Assembly (NCBI RefSeq): GCF_051201625.1
Contig: NZ_CP179203.1
Coordinates: forward strand, 744,001 to 808,000
DNA: 64,000 bases
DNA from: Shimia sp051201625
GTDB lineage: Bacteria; Pseudomonadota; Alphaproteobacteria; Rhodobacterales; Rhodobacteraceae
Reading direction: 5' to 3'
The notes beneath the pieces were generated by a model. It made no database searches and was not told the origin of the DNA. It was given only the letters and a program-made list of their open reading frames with translations. The position numbers and the translations under genes were made by a program. Below, piece after piece: positions 1 through 8,758 of the stretch (position 1 is the first letter of the stretch; each line of letters starts with the position of its first letter).

Positions 1-61
1 GTCGGCATCGTTGCCGATGACTGAAACTGGACGATTGCGTTAAAGAGGGACTGTCAGACAT

Positions 62-964
62 ATGAAAGGCATTGTTCCAAGTTTGAATACGCCATTTGAT
101 GTTGATGGCGCTCTTGACCATGTTTCACTTCGTCGATTGGTTAATCATACGGTCGAGTCAGGCTGTAGCGGTATGTTGTGTCTGGCCGTTGCGGGTGAAT
201 ATACGACGCTGAACAGTGAAGAAAAAATTGCCTTTATTGAGACTATTTCTCAAACCAACGCCGGCCGAATTCCCTTTATCGTCAGCGTTACTGCGTCAAA
301 GCTACAGTCCAGTATTGAACTTGCCAGGACTGCTACTCTTCTCGGTGCGGTGGGCGTTTGTATTCAACTGCCTAACGTTTTGGATCGTCTATCGAAACTA
401 GACTTTCTGAAAGCACTTGTTAGTGAGGGACCTAGTTTATTGATGGTGCAAGATCTCGACTGGACAGGTGGTGGAATGCCAATTGAGGAGATTCAGTTTC
501 TCTTTGATCAGGTCGAAGCGTTCTCGTGGTTAAAAATTGAAACGCAAAATGCAGGGCAGAAATACTCAACAGTTACAGATGCAACCCAAGGCGCGTTGAA
601 CGTTTGCGGAGGATGGGCCGTCACCCAATTGATGGATGCCCTGGCACGCGGAATACATACCTTTATCCCCACGGGACTGGAACGTGTTTATGTCGGGATT
701 TATGAGGCCTACAAAAACGAAAACATTGGCTCTGCTGCTGCCCTTTTTGAGCGCCTATTACCTGTTCTTGAATATTCGAACCAACACATCGACATTAGTA
801 TTCGATTTTTCAAGGAATTGCGGAAAGCAGAGGGTCTGTTTGATACAAACATCTGTCGCACCGTAGCTGATCAATATGAAAGGATTGATGAAAATGCCAG
901 CAAGAAAGCACTCAATACTGCTTTGGCGCTTATGAAAAACTTTGAAAAAATTGAACCGAAATGA
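62..964 (+). CDS. Dihydrodipicolinate synthase family (class I aldolase/lyase) protein
   Basis: A 300-residue protein of DapA/NanA family length. The glycine-rich substrate-carboxylate motif is seen as GEYTTL (residues 45-50), and the Schiff-base lysine is probably K158 in WLKIE. The usual catalytic-tyrosine motif (YNxPxRTG) is replaced by VQDLDWTG around residues 129-136, so the conserved Tyr appears to be missing. That argues against true dihydrodipicolinate synthase activity and for another 2-oxoacid lyase or dehydratase. The start ATG is preceded by GAGGGA at a rather long spacing of 11. The gene runs straight into the NHL-repeat gene, which suggests co-expression. The family call is firm; the substrate is unknown. 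Confidence 0.85.
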   Translation: MKGIVPSLNTPFDVDGALDHVSLRRLVNHTVESGCSGMLCLAVAGEYTTLNSEEKIAFIETISQTNAGRIPFIVSVTASKLQSSIELARTATLLGAVGVCIQLPNVLDRLSKLDFLKALVSEGPSLLMVQDLDWTGGGMPIEEIQFLFDQVEAFSWLKIETQNAGQKYSTVTDATQGALNVCGGWAVTQLMDALARGIHTFIPTGLERVYVGIYEAYKNENIGSAAALFERLLPVLEYSNQHIDISIRFFKELRKAEGLFDTNICRTVADQYERIDENASKKALNTALALMKNFEKIEPK

Positions 965-1001
965 CCTTTATGGTGCAGGCACTTTTCAAGGAAAGGTAAA
1001 C

Positions 1002-1967
1002 ATGGAATCTGTTCTGGGGCAAGGTGGGTATACATACGAGCCCATACCAAATTGGGGACGTTTACAACCTGAAGTCCCATTGGGAGATGTCGCAGGCATT
1101 GCGGTAGATGACAAGGACAGGGTCTATCTGTTCAATCGGAGCGAAACGCCTGTTGTTGTATTGAGTCAAGATGGCGATTTACTTGCGACTTGGGGGCAGG
1201 GGATATTTACAAATCCGCATGGGGCATCCATTGGACCCGATCAGTGCATCTACCTCACGGATAATTTTGATCATACAGTTCGTAAGTTTACGCTGGAAGG
1301 CAGGCTACTTTTAGAAATAGGTACTTCTGGCATTAGTTCAGGTTTTATGAGTGGAAAACCTTTCTGCAAATGCACTCATTCAGCCGTCTCGCCTTCGGGC
1401 GATATCTATGTATCTGATGGTTACCAGAACGCCTGTATTCACAAGTTCGACCCAAATGGTCAGCTTTTGAAAAGTTGGGGCTCATCTGGAGCGGGACCGG
1501 GCGAATTCAATCTTCCACACAATATATGCTGTGATGATGACGGCTGGGTCTATGTTGCCGATCGCGAGAACTCGCGTGTTCAGATTTTTGATGCGGAAGG
1601 GCGCTTCGAAACCCAAATCAACAATATGCACAGACCTAGCGGTCTTGCTATCACAAGTGGCAATTGTCCCAATTGCATCGTTGGCGAACTGGCTTCCTAC
1701 CTTGAGGTGAACCGTGACTTTCCAAACCTTGGCCCTTTTGTCAGTGTTTTGGACCAACAGAGCCAAATGCTGTCGCGACTTGACGCCGGGCGGGGCCCCG
1801 GGTTGAGCCCCGGGCAATTCATTTCACCACATAGTATCGCTTATGATCGAAAGGGTGACCTCTACGTGGGAGATGTTGTGGATGCAGACTGGTGCGATAT
1901 TATGCGGGATGCTGAAAAGCCAGAGAATCCGAGACGGTTCCAAAAACTGAAACGTCTTTCACCCTAA
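1002..1967 (+). CDS. NHL-repeat beta-propeller protein, peptidylglycine amidating-lyase-like
   Basis: About 321 residues made of repeated NHL/beta-propeller blades, with recurring patterns such as GDIYVSDGYQNACIHKF, GWVYVADRENSRVQIF and GDLYVGDV. This is the architecture of peptidyl-alpha-hydroxyglycine alpha-amidating-lyase-like and related NHL proteins. The start is placed at the ATG with AAGGAAAGG five bases upstream. An in-frame ATG at 942 would add 20 residues and overlap the preceding lyase gene. No signal peptide is visible from either start, so a cytoplasmic location is likely. Its position just after the DapA-family gene suggests a joint role, possibly lactonase-like or sugar-acid chemistry, but that is only inference. 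Confidence 0.8.
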   Translation: MESVLGQGGYTYEPIPNWGRLQPEVPLGDVAGIAVDDKDRVYLFNRSETPVVVLSQDGDLLATWGQGIFTNPHGASIGPDQCIYLTDNFDHTVRKFTLEGRLLLEIGTSGISSGFMSGKPFCKCTHSAVSPSGDIYVSDGYQNACIHKFDPNGQLLKSWGSSGAGPGEFNLPHNICCDDDGWVYVADRENSRVQIFDAEGRFETQINNMHRPSGLAITSGNCPNCIVGELASYLEVNRDFPNLGPFVSVLDQQSQMLSRLDAGRGPGLSPGQFISPHSIAYDRKGDLYVGDVVDADWCDIMRDAEKPENPRRFQKLKRLSP

Positions 1968-2155
1968 GGGCATTTTCAAAATGGAGGGGTTTATTTTTAG
2001 GTATTGTAAGAATTTTATTCAAAAGTATTACGGGTAATTTTTGCCATATTGGTTACCGATGACCTCTTTTCGTGATGAGGCGACCAGTGGAGATTTTAAG
2101 AAGTAACGAGTTTGTTGGTTTGGTCATCCATTCCAATGACAGATTTTCTTAATCG

Positions 2156-2647
2156 TTATCTACGAAAAGAAATATCAGACGTCATAATAGTCGGGTCAAC
2201 TCGGTTAGATGAACGCAGGCGTAAGGAGTCTTCTGATATGCGCCATTCTACGTTTTGCGATTGTTTGCGCCCGGTAATGGGATTGGTTGCGCTGAAATTA
2301 AATGCAACGATACCATTTCGTTTGATCCCAACAATTGGTGCGCTAACGAGGCCAGTCGGATTAGACCAGCGGCCTGTTATTCGGTCGGACCCTTCAGCTG
2401 CAGAGATAATTCCGGATATTTTAAGCCGCCGTCCAGGTACGATACAACGACCCTCCAAAGTCAGTATTTGGGCACCATCATTGTAAGTATTTGTAATTTT
2501 GCAGCGCACAGTTTCTTTTGGAGCTTTCTGGGTCTCTCTGGCCCAGCCAGAGCCGTGCCAGCTTCCGCTCATTTCTGCAAGTGGGTCTGCCAGAGACGCG
2601 GAAGCAGCAATAGTTGCGACAAGGTAGATCAATTTATTGAGCCGCAT
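2156..2647 (-). CDS. Small exported protein of unknown function
   Basis: Roughly 163 residues with a clear N-terminal signal peptide (MRLNKLIYLVATIAASASLA, then DP), followed by a soluble domain with no motif I recognise. The ATG at 2647 is preferred because GGGGGAG lies eight bases upstream. A GTG three codons earlier has the same G-run directly against it. The start lies inside the 3' end of the RND exporter gene (14-base overlap), so it is the last gene of the PKS-methyltransferase-exporter operon. It may be a periplasmic partner of that exporter, by context only. Confidence 0.7.
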   Translation of the reverse strand: MRLNKLIYLVATIAASASLADPLAEMSGSWHGSGWARETQKAPKETVRCKITNTYNDGAQILTLEGRCIVPGRRLKISGIISAAEGSDRITGRWSNPTGLVSAPIVGIKRNGIVAFNFSATNPITGRKQSQNVEWRISEDSLRLRSSNRVDPTIMTSDISFRR

Positions 2648-4853
2648 TTGTGGCACTCCCCCAAGTCAACAAGGCGGGCAATAGGAGTAAATCAACCAGC
2701 AGAGCGGTCCAAAGTGTGACAATCATCATGCCACCAAACAAACGAACAGGTAAGAAGTCACTGAACAAAGTCACACATAAACCAAAACTCAATAAAAGCG
2801 TCGTCAGTACCATGACCTGCCCTGCTGATCTAGCTGCTACTCTGACGGCTTGCGTGGGATTAAGGTTTCTGGAATTTGCCTTCCAATAACGGTTGAGAAA
2901 ATGAATGGTATCGTCGATGGCGATGCCAAAGGCTATTGTGAGAGCAAGGACTGCTGTTGGACTCAGTTGACCTTGCGCCCAAAGGTGGAGAGATGCGCCG
3001 GTAACCATGAGTGGCAGGACATTGGGGATTATCAAAATTGGTATTAGCCGTACCGACCGAAACGCTAACGCAACCAAAAATGTTGCGCCAAGAGCTGCCA
3101 CCGTGAGACCCCGCGATAACCGTTCAACGAGGCGAACGGCCTCATACCGCATGAGTGTGGGTAGGCCGAAAATCGCAATAGCACCGGCCCCGAGCGCGGT
3201 GTCATGCAGCTGATCAAACAGAGCCAAAGAGGCCTCGCTGCGCATTGGTTCGGGAATAGACACGAATATCCGAGATGAGTTGTGCCCATTGCCTAACTCA
3301 TTGACGAGTGCTTTGGGTAATATCTTTAGTTCGTTTGATGTTGATTGCCTGTTCGGGTGTCCCAGCCAGCGAGCGAAACTCACTTGTGAAAGCATCTGTT
3401 TTTCAGGGCTGACGGCCTCAAGCTTTTCAACCAAAGCCAAAGTTTGCGCCCATTCGCCATGTGTCTCAATGATCATTTGAAAAACGCCACCAAAGTCGGT
3501 GGAAATGGCGTCATTTGTGGCTATTGTAGCGCTGTCGTCTGGTAAGTTCTGGTAGAGTGGAAACCAGGCTTTGGTTTGGGTGAAACCATAAGCCGTACAC
3601 ATCAAAACCAACACGCAAAACAAAATAATAACTTTGGGTCTCGCAGTTCCCATTATCACGAGTTGTTGTGCAAAAATTAAACTTATCTGTGGAACCGGTT
3701 GATTTGAGCGTGGAATTATACGCCCAAGAACGGCAAACGTTACAATGACTACGGCAAATGAGAAAAGTGTGCCAATCGCTCCTAGAACAGCAAATTCGAA
3801 GAGTTGTGCGTTGCCAGTAAAGGTGATGCTTGCAAACGCAACCGCTGTGGTTAGCGCCGTTAGGGCACAGGCAGGGCCAACGGTGTTTACAGCGTCGGCG
3901 ACTTTTCCGTTTTCCTTTAAATGCTGGGTCAAATGTACGCCATTTGCTACGCCCAGCACCAGTAGTAGGATTGGAACGACATTGCTTATGACGGTGATCG
4001 GAAAGCCAAGCCAGACAGAGAGCGCCAACACACCCAAAGTTCCAATAATTGCTGGCACAACTGCCAACAGTACCATCCAAAAATTGCGCAAAAGGGCAAA
4101 GGCGGCAATTGTGATAATTAAAGCGCCCCAGAGGTTCAAAGAAATCAAGTCACCCTTCAATTTAGATACAATTTCAGCACTGATTACATCTTCACCGGTA
4201 ATGTTTGCGGAAAAATTCTTATCTAGCGCGTTTGCAAGCACCAACTTAATTGCTGACAACGCTGCTACGACTGTCGTCTCATTTGTGTTGATGGATACGC
4301 TGAGCAACATCGCATCGAGCGCGTCGTTTAGGAATGTAGGAAGGCCCGTCGCCAGTGCATTAAACCGCTTTAAATCATCTACAAAGGCAGAATTCAGTTC
4401 AACACCCAAAAGGGGTGTGCCGGATGGTGCAGCAGCGCTTGGTGGCCATCTGAGTATGAAAGGTGATGCGACCGCCGTAACTCCATCCACAAATTCTAAG
4501 TCCAACGACAAGTCACGCAGCTTGGTCATATCGTCTGCAGTGAATGCGTCGGTTGAATTGATGTGGATGAGCGCTTTGGTTTGTGGTGGTGATTGTTCAG
4601 CCTCGTAGGAGAGCTGCGCCTGCGAAAGTGGGCTGTCCGACAGAAAAACCCGGTGAATGTCATCGTCAAACGATAGCTGAGGTAAACTTGCCCCGATAAT
4701 CATCAGGAGCATTAAAAGGCCTACTGTTGCGGTGCGCGGGAATTTAAGTGCGGCGCTGCCAATTCGCTCCGCGCCAAAGCCGATGCCCCAGGACAAACCT
4801 ATAATTCTCGCCACGGCGCGAGCGCTCTGTGTTCCACTCCAATGCGCACCCAT
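2634..4853 (-). CDS. RND/MMPL-family exporter
   Basis: About 739 residues with the RND plan: one N-terminal membrane helix (TVGLLMLLMIIGA), a periplasmic loop, a bundle of hydrophobic helices, a second periplasmic loop and a second bundle. Conserved segments include LNLWGALIITIAAFALL and the acidic helix-4-type motif AFGIAIDDTIHFLNRYW. The family (MmpL/HpnN-like 'predicted exporters of the RND superfamily') moves lipids or hydrophobic compounds across the inner membrane. Here it follows a type III PKS and a methyltransferase, so the cargo is probably their lipid product (inference). The start is uncertain: ATG 4853 overlaps the methyltransferase gene by 55 bases, and a TTG at 4796 directly after that gene's stop codon is also possible. 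Confidence 0.85.
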   Translation of the reverse strand: MGAHWSGTQSARAVARIIGLSWGIGFGAERIGSAALKFPRTATVGLLMLLMIIGASLPQLSFDDDIHRVFLSDSPLSQAQLSYEAEQSPPQTKALIHINSTDAFTADDMTKLRDLSLDLEFVDGVTAVASPFILRWPPSAAAPSGTPLLGVELNSAFVDDLKRFNALATGLPTFLNDALDAMLLSVSINTNETTVVAALSAIKLVLANALDKNFSANITGEDVISAEIVSKLKGDLISLNLWGALIITIAAFALLRNFWMVLLAVVPAIIGTLGVLALSVWLGFPITVISNVVPILLLVLGVANGVHLTQHLKENGKVADAVNTVGPACALTALTTAVAFASITFTGNAQLFEFAVLGAIGTLFSFAVVIVTFAVLGRIIPRSNQPVPQISLIFAQQLVIMGTARPKVIILFCVLVLMCTAYGFTQTKAWFPLYQNLPDDSATIATNDAISTDFGGVFQMIIETHGEWAQTLALVEKLEAVSPEKQMLSQVSFARWLGHPNRQSTSNELKILPKALVNELGNGHNSSRIFVSIPEPMRSEASLALFDQLHDTALGAGAIAIFGLPTLMRYEAVRLVERLSRGLTVAALGATFLVALAFRSVRLIPILIIPNVLPLMVTGASLHLWAQGQLSPTAVLALTIAFGIAIDDTIHFLNRYWKANSRNLNPTQAVRVAARSAGQVMVLTTLLLSFGLCVTLFSDFLPVRLFGGMMIVTLWTALLVDLLLLPALLTWGSATNAAQ

Positions 4854-5296
4854 AACATTGCGGCGTTCAACGCCGTGAACACAATGGTAACCCACAAAAG
4901 GTCTAATACCATTGGCGCCACAATAATTTCGGCTACAACAAGCATATAGTTAGGGTGTGCAAAGTATTTAAACGGCCCACGCACGACCAGTGCTTCTTCC
5001 AGAATGATAATGCGCGTTGTCCAACGACCAGCAAGACTGCATAAAATCCAAATGCGACACGCTTGTAAGACAGCGAAGACAGCCAGCCAGCCAACGGCAA
5101 TGGTTTTGCCATAGCCAAAGATTATTAGGCTTGCGATCCAGGCACTGTGCAAGGCCACCATCGCTGGATAATGCGATGCACCGACCTCGTAAGCGCCTTT
5201 CGCGAGCAAACGCGCTGTATTTCTTTTGGCAATGAACAATTCGGTTAGACGTTGTACAACAATGAAGCCAAGGAAAAGTAGTGTTGCCGTTTGCAT
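4799..5296 (-). CDS. Isoprenylcysteine carboxyl methyltransferase (ICMT)-family membrane methyltransferase
   Basis: A 165-residue protein with four to five hydrophobic segments and the C-terminal ICMT/PEMT-type signature: RGPFKYFAHPNYMLVV (about residues 106-121), followed by E and a late RIGVEHRAL. These residues bind S-adenosylmethionine in the family. The start codon overlaps the stop of the PKS gene by one base (TAATG), which indicates translational coupling. In Bacillus the bpsA-bpsB pair couples a type III PKS with such an enzyme to make alkylpyrone methyl ethers. An equivalent O-methylation of the PKS product is the most likely role. Confidence 0.85.
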   Translation of the reverse strand: MQTATLLFLGFIVVQRLTELFIAKRNTARLLAKGAYEVGASHYPAMVALHSAWIASLIIFGYGKTIAVGWLAVFAVLQACRIWILCSLAGRWTTRIIILEEALVVRGPFKYFAHPNYMLVVAEIIVAPMVLDLLWVTIVFTALNAAMLWVRIGVEHRALAPWREL

Positions 5297-6360
5297 TATG
5301 CTGCCTCTGCTTGCACGTAAAATGGCAAAAAGGATGCGGTAAATCCGGGGCCCAACGCGCAGGCCATCATCTGGCCCGTTGTTCCAGCTTCTAGCACGGA
5401 TTGCATAACGAACATCACTGTTGGTGCCGACATGTTCCCTGTTTTGCGCAATACGCCACGTTCTGCAATCAATGAACCCTGATCAAGATGTAATGCGCCC
5501 TCGATAGCATCAACAACTTTGGCACCACCTGGGTGGCAGACATAGCGGTCGATCTGTGCATGATTGAGATTAGCAGCTTTTAAAGCGCTGGTTGTTGCTG
5601 CCGCAAATTCGTCTGTGACGAATGAGGGTATTGAACGGTCAAAGACCACTCCCAGCCCTGTGTCATCAACGTCCCATCCCATAATGCCAAGCGTTCTGGG
5701 CCACATTTTCTGATAGCCGCTGTTGAGCGAAATAATTTTTCCAGAGGATGGTCTTTTTGAACTGATGCAAGCCGCGGCCGAGCCATCGCCGAAAAGCGCT
5801 GCTGCGATTATATCTGCCTTTTGCAACCGGTCAGCGCGGAAAGAGAGCGAACATGTCTCAACCACAACTAATAACACATTGGTGCCTGGTCCGGCTGATG
5901 CAATTGACTGTGCGACTGATAGCCCTGAGACACCACCGGCACATCCAAGGCCAAACAGCGGAACACGCATAATGTCGTCTCGAAAGCCCAGTTCAGCAGA
6001 CGCCTGAGCGTCAAGTGTCGGTGTGGCAATACCTGTTGAGCAAACGCTGACAACGCAATCCACATCAGACGCTACCCAGCCTGCGTTTTGAAGTGCGTTT
6101 TTTGCGGATTTAATGAACATAGCTTTGGCCCCATTCAAGAAAGCCGCGTTGCGGTCCGCCCAACCGTGTAGTTTCGAAAACCAATCGATTGGGACAGCAG
6201 AATACCGCTTGTCGATCCCAGCTGTGTTGAAAGCTTTCGAGAGGCGGTCAAATTGGGGGTATTTTTCGCCAAAAATAATCGACGCGCGTTCTTTTATGTC
6301 TGTTTGCGTGAGGCAGTATGGCGGCACTGCAGTGGAGAGCCCGTGTAGATAAACGTTCAT
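5296..6360 (-). CDS. Type III polyketide synthase (chalcone synthase/alkylpyrone synthase family)
   Basis: A 354-residue thiolase-fold enzyme. The catalytic triad is visible as Cys140 (FGLGCAGG), His276 (CHPGGAK) and Asn309 (TGNMSAPT). The enzyme would condense malonyl-CoA onto an acyl-CoA starter and cyclise the chain to an alkylpyrone or alkylresorcinol. The start is the ATG at 6360 with AAGG six bases upstream, which begins with the family-typical MNVYLHGLSTAVPP. A longer frame begins 17 codons earlier without support. It is the first gene of a minus-strand operon with an ICMT-like methyltransferase, an RND exporter and a small exported protein. The product is not identifiable from sequence. 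Confidence 0.93.
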   Translation of the reverse strand: MNVYLHGLSTAVPPYCLTQTDIKERASIIFGEKYPQFDRLSKAFNTAGIDKRYSAVPIDWFSKLHGWADRNAAFLNGAKAMFIKSAKNALQNAGWVASDVDCVVSVCSTGIATPTLDAQASAELGFRDDIMRVPLFGLGCAGGVSGLSVAQSIASAGPGTNVLLVVVETCSLSFRADRLQKADIIAAALFGDGSAAACISSKRPSSGKIISLNSGYQKMWPRTLGIMGWDVDDTGLGVVFDRSIPSFVTDEFAAATTSALKAANLNHAQIDRYVCHPGGAKVVDAIEGALHLDQGSLIAERGVLRKTGNMSAPTVMFVMQSVLEAGTTGQMMACALGPGFTASFLPFYVQAEAA

Positions 6361-6636
6361 GCTAGACCTTATGTTGTTTCGGCCTGATGTAAGGTACTTC
6401 AGTTCTATCACAGGAATAACATGTTCCGTTTACAAGTCACTATTTCCATCCAACTGATGACTATCATTATGCATGTTATCTATGACATTTACGTGATAGC
6501 CCGTTCATATGTGGTAAGCGGGCTCTGGTTATTTTTTGATGATCGGAGCTGAAGTGGCCGAGTTTTAGTAGGGTGTAATGCCTAAATAGTTGACGTATGC
6601 ATTCTTGTGCAGAATCAATGTATTCGGAGAACTATT

Positions 6637-7506
6637 TTGATCGTCTTACATTTAGGCGCGCACCGCACGGGTACTACCCTGTTTCAAAAGGCGCTTGCGA
6701 ATAATCGTGAAACACTTTTAAGCAAGGGGATCAGCTTTATTGGCCCTGAAAATATACGTGATGGAAAGTTACGTGGTCTCATGCCCCGCCAGGCGAAGCT
6801 CACGCCTTATCAAAAAACCGCAGCCCAAAACGCAGCGCAAAAACTGGCAGCAATGTTAGAGCGGGAACAGTCGGCCGGCCGCCGCATTATCTTGAGCGAA
6901 GAGAACCTTATTGGTAGTGTGCGCCACAACATTAACACTAAAAATATTTATCCAAATTTCCGCAGAAGTATCAAGATTCTTAGGCCTGTTTTTGAAAAGG
7001 TTGACATTTTTTATCTCTCTATCAGATCTCTGGAGGAGTGGTGGAACTCGTGCTTTTCCTTCGCCATACAACGTTTTTTGCGACCGCCATCCGACAAGCA
7101 ACTGGATCAAATCGCCCATAACAGTGCTTTTGGGTGGCGTACGATGATCAAGGCTTTGCGGGAGGCTTTTCCAATTTCGAGGATCGCAGTGATTGAGTTT
7201 GGCGCACTCACCTCTTCACCCGGGCTGCAATTGGCAGAGGTTAGCGGTTGGGCAGACGTTTCAGATTTGCAGACAAAGCAGCGAGTGATTAACAGGTCTG
7301 TGCCGCCTGATAAACTGTGGGATGTTTTGGCAGAACGCAATGATCATCTTGGCCTTGCCCGATTAGCACGAAAGAGCAGTGGTCAAAAACTGACATTATT
7401 TTCTTCATTGGGATCAAATCTTCTCCGGGAAGCTTATGACAGAGATCTGGCTTGGTTGGTTGGTCGGGAAGATGAGCGATTGCGTTTTATCGCTGCACCT
7501 CATTGA
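6637..7506 (+). CDS. Sulfotransferase-like protein
   Basis: About 289 residues. The N-terminus reads LHLGAHRTGTTLFQKAL, which is the 5'-phosphosulfate-binding loop of PAPS-dependent sulfotransferases (family KTGTT pattern, here HRTGTT). A second region with FYLSIRSLEEWWNS (from about residue 125) fits the 3'-phosphate-binding segment. I place the start at TTG 6637, which has GGAGA six bases upstream and puts the P-loop at its usual N-terminal place. A GTG at 6607 gives ten extra residues. It lies just before the polysaccharide region, which also encodes PAPS synthesis, so a glycan target is plausible though not shown. Confidence 0.7.
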   Translation: MIVLHLGAHRTGTTLFQKALANNRETLLSKGISFIGPENIRDGKLRGLMPRQAKLTPYQKTAAQNAAQKLAAMLEREQSAGRRIILSEENLIGSVRHNINTKNIYPNFRRSIKILRPVFEKVDIFYLSIRSLEEWWNSCFSFAIQRFLRPPSDKQLDQIAHNSAFGWRTMIKALREAFPISRIAVIEFGALTSSPGLQLAEVSGWADVSDLQTKQRVINRSVPPDKLWDVLAERNDHLGLARLARKSSGQKLTLFSSLGSNLLREAYDRDLAWLVGREDERLRFIAAPH

Positions 7507-7649
7507 GCCAAAGTTTGGGAACCCCATCAAAATACACAAACTTTAATTTTTGTGAATCTCCCGGTGAATTAGGTTAAATTTGATAACTCCAATTTACTTC
7601 CGCCTCTTGCACGCGCTATTCGCTTCGTATAACCAAATTTAAGATTCTA

Positions 7650-7723
7650 GGCGGGTTGGTAGAGTGGTTATGCAGCGGATTGCAAATCCGTGTACACCGG
7701 TTCGATTCCGGTACCCGCCTCCA
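7650..7723 (+). tRNA. tRNA-Cys (anticodon GCA)
   Basis: A 74-base cloverleaf including an encoded CCA. The acceptor stem is GGCGGGT/ACCCGCC, the anticodon loop is TTGCAAA (anticodon GCA), and the T arm contains GGTTCGATTCC. The discriminator base is T, as expected for tRNA-Cys. It is an isolated gene; no attachment-site duplication was noticed beside it. Confidence 0.97.
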
Positions 7724-7905
7724 CGAAAATCGAAAACAGAGTGCCTTTTACCCTGTTTGTAAGATACACAGTTTGTGCGGTATGCGTGAGCGTGATCAAT
7801 GTGTCGAACGGCATAATATTCTTTGTTTTCCTTGAAGCTTACCTGCTCTTTTGACTGATGTGCTGTTTAGCAGCAAAACAATGCCCCTGCCACGAAATTT
7901 TGTAT

Positions 7906-8403
7906 TCACTTCGTCGGTTGAAGCTGATCAGCTGCGACCCGCATGCGTGTGCGCTGCCCCATAAAATCCATCAAAACCCAAATGCGCTGTTCTGGATCGA
8001 TTGTATCCACAGTCGCAATGAAATTTGCAAATGGTCCAGATAGAAGTTCAACACTATCCCCCTCATTGAGTGTTTTGGGTGAGAGTAATCTACCGACACT
8101 GTCACAACGTAGCATCAATCCAGAAATGAGTTGTAGCGGCAATGGCTTCGGTTGGCCCTCGAAGCTCACAAGCCTCGACACCCCAATTGTGCTATTGATT
8201 GTGCGCCATGGAGCATTTTCAGAATTCACGCTGACAAACATGTAACCAGGGAAGAGTGGTCTGAGGTCATTTACAAAGCGCGAGGCTTTTCTGCGCGTGA
8301 CTTCCTGCATTGGTAAAAAAGTCTCAAAACCTTGGCGTAGCAAGTTTCGTTCAGCAAGCCGGTGGCTGTTTGGCTTGAACTGTATGAGGTACCAGTGGTT
8401 CAT
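7906..8403 (-). CDS. RfaH/NusG-family transcription antiterminator
   Basis: A 165-residue protein beginning MNHWYLIQFKPNSHRLAERNL, the NGN domain start of NusG paralogues. It continues through FETFLPMQEVTRRK and PLFPGYMFV (NGN) to a C-terminal KOW segment around LNEGDSVELLSGPFANF. Length and motifs match RfaH-type specialised paralogues rather than housekeeping NusG. The frame is open further upstream, but ATG 8403 gives the canonical N-terminus. It is divergent from the EPS-type MarR regulator operon, whose leader carries an ops-like motif, so it likely prevents premature termination in the polysaccharide operon. RfaH paralogues commonly head capsule loci. Confidence 0.9.
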   Translation of the reverse strand: MNHWYLIQFKPNSHRLAERNLLRQGFETFLPMQEVTRRKASRFVNDLRPLFPGYMFVSVNSENAPWRTINSTIGVSRLVSFEGQPKPLPLQLISGLMLRCDSVGRLLSPKTLNEGDSVELLSGPFANFIATVDTIDPEQRIWVLMDFMGQRTRMRVAADQLQPTK

Positions 8404-8758
8404 TAAGGTTACTCTTTGACGAAAGCGTTCAATCTTGAACAACGTTAGCAAAATAATCAACATTGGTAAAGTTGAATGAACCTCTAGTGGCATCCCTTAC
8501 TTTGGGAGTGGGTTTGAGGAGGCTTCAATTTAAAAACTCATAAAATCATTGTATTAAGAGTTTTATTCCTCCTGAAACTAATTAAATATTAGGTACACTT
8601 GCCGAAAAATGAGATATTTGGGTTGATAATTAGCCGCTTTCAAGTAAAACGCCAAAATTGAACTGTAATGAGAATACTCGGCTCACAATCTATTTTTTTG
8701 AAACCTGTGCCTGCGAATGTCGCGAGGCTCGGTGCGGTAGCTGTTCTAGGGGTGTTTT
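8404..8758. other. Divergent promoter/leader region between antiterminator and EPS regulator
   Basis: 355 bases without a gene, AT-rich in the centre, which should hold the promoters of both divergent transcripts. The only distinct signals seen are the ops/JUMPstart-like motif at 8734-8741 and the ribosome binding site AGGGG at 8748-8752. No rho-independent terminator was recognised. Confidence 0.6.
8734..8741 (+). promoter_or_regulatory. Candidate ops (RfaH recruitment) element
   Basis: The octamer GCGGTAGC matches the core of the enterobacterial ops element (GGCGGTAGCGT) and keeps the GC-GGTA-GC arrangement that forms the short non-template hairpin read by RfaH. The following bases TGTTCTAGGGG also recall the JUMPstart consensus, as remembered. 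It sits 18 bases before the start of the first gene of the operon and beside a gene for an RfaH-like protein. It could be chance: one base before the core differs from consensus. Confidence 0.4.

Noticed and set aside
1..24. Possible 3' end of a gene reading VGIVADD then stop
   Set aside because: Too short to choose among three open frames or to name; only the window edge is seen.
1780..1816. GC-rich direct/inverted repeat GCCCCGGG-TTGA-GCCCCGGG
   Set aside because: It lies in the NHL gene and encodes the ordinary blade sequence GRGPGLSPGQF, so codon content explains it.
3745..4608. 287-codon plus-strand frame
   Set aside because: Antisense to the RND exporter; serine/alanine-rich shadow without start signal or family motifs.
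7724..7905. Terminator after tRNA-Cys
   Set aside because: AACAG/CTGTT pairing is short and interrupted and no T-run follows, so no call was made.
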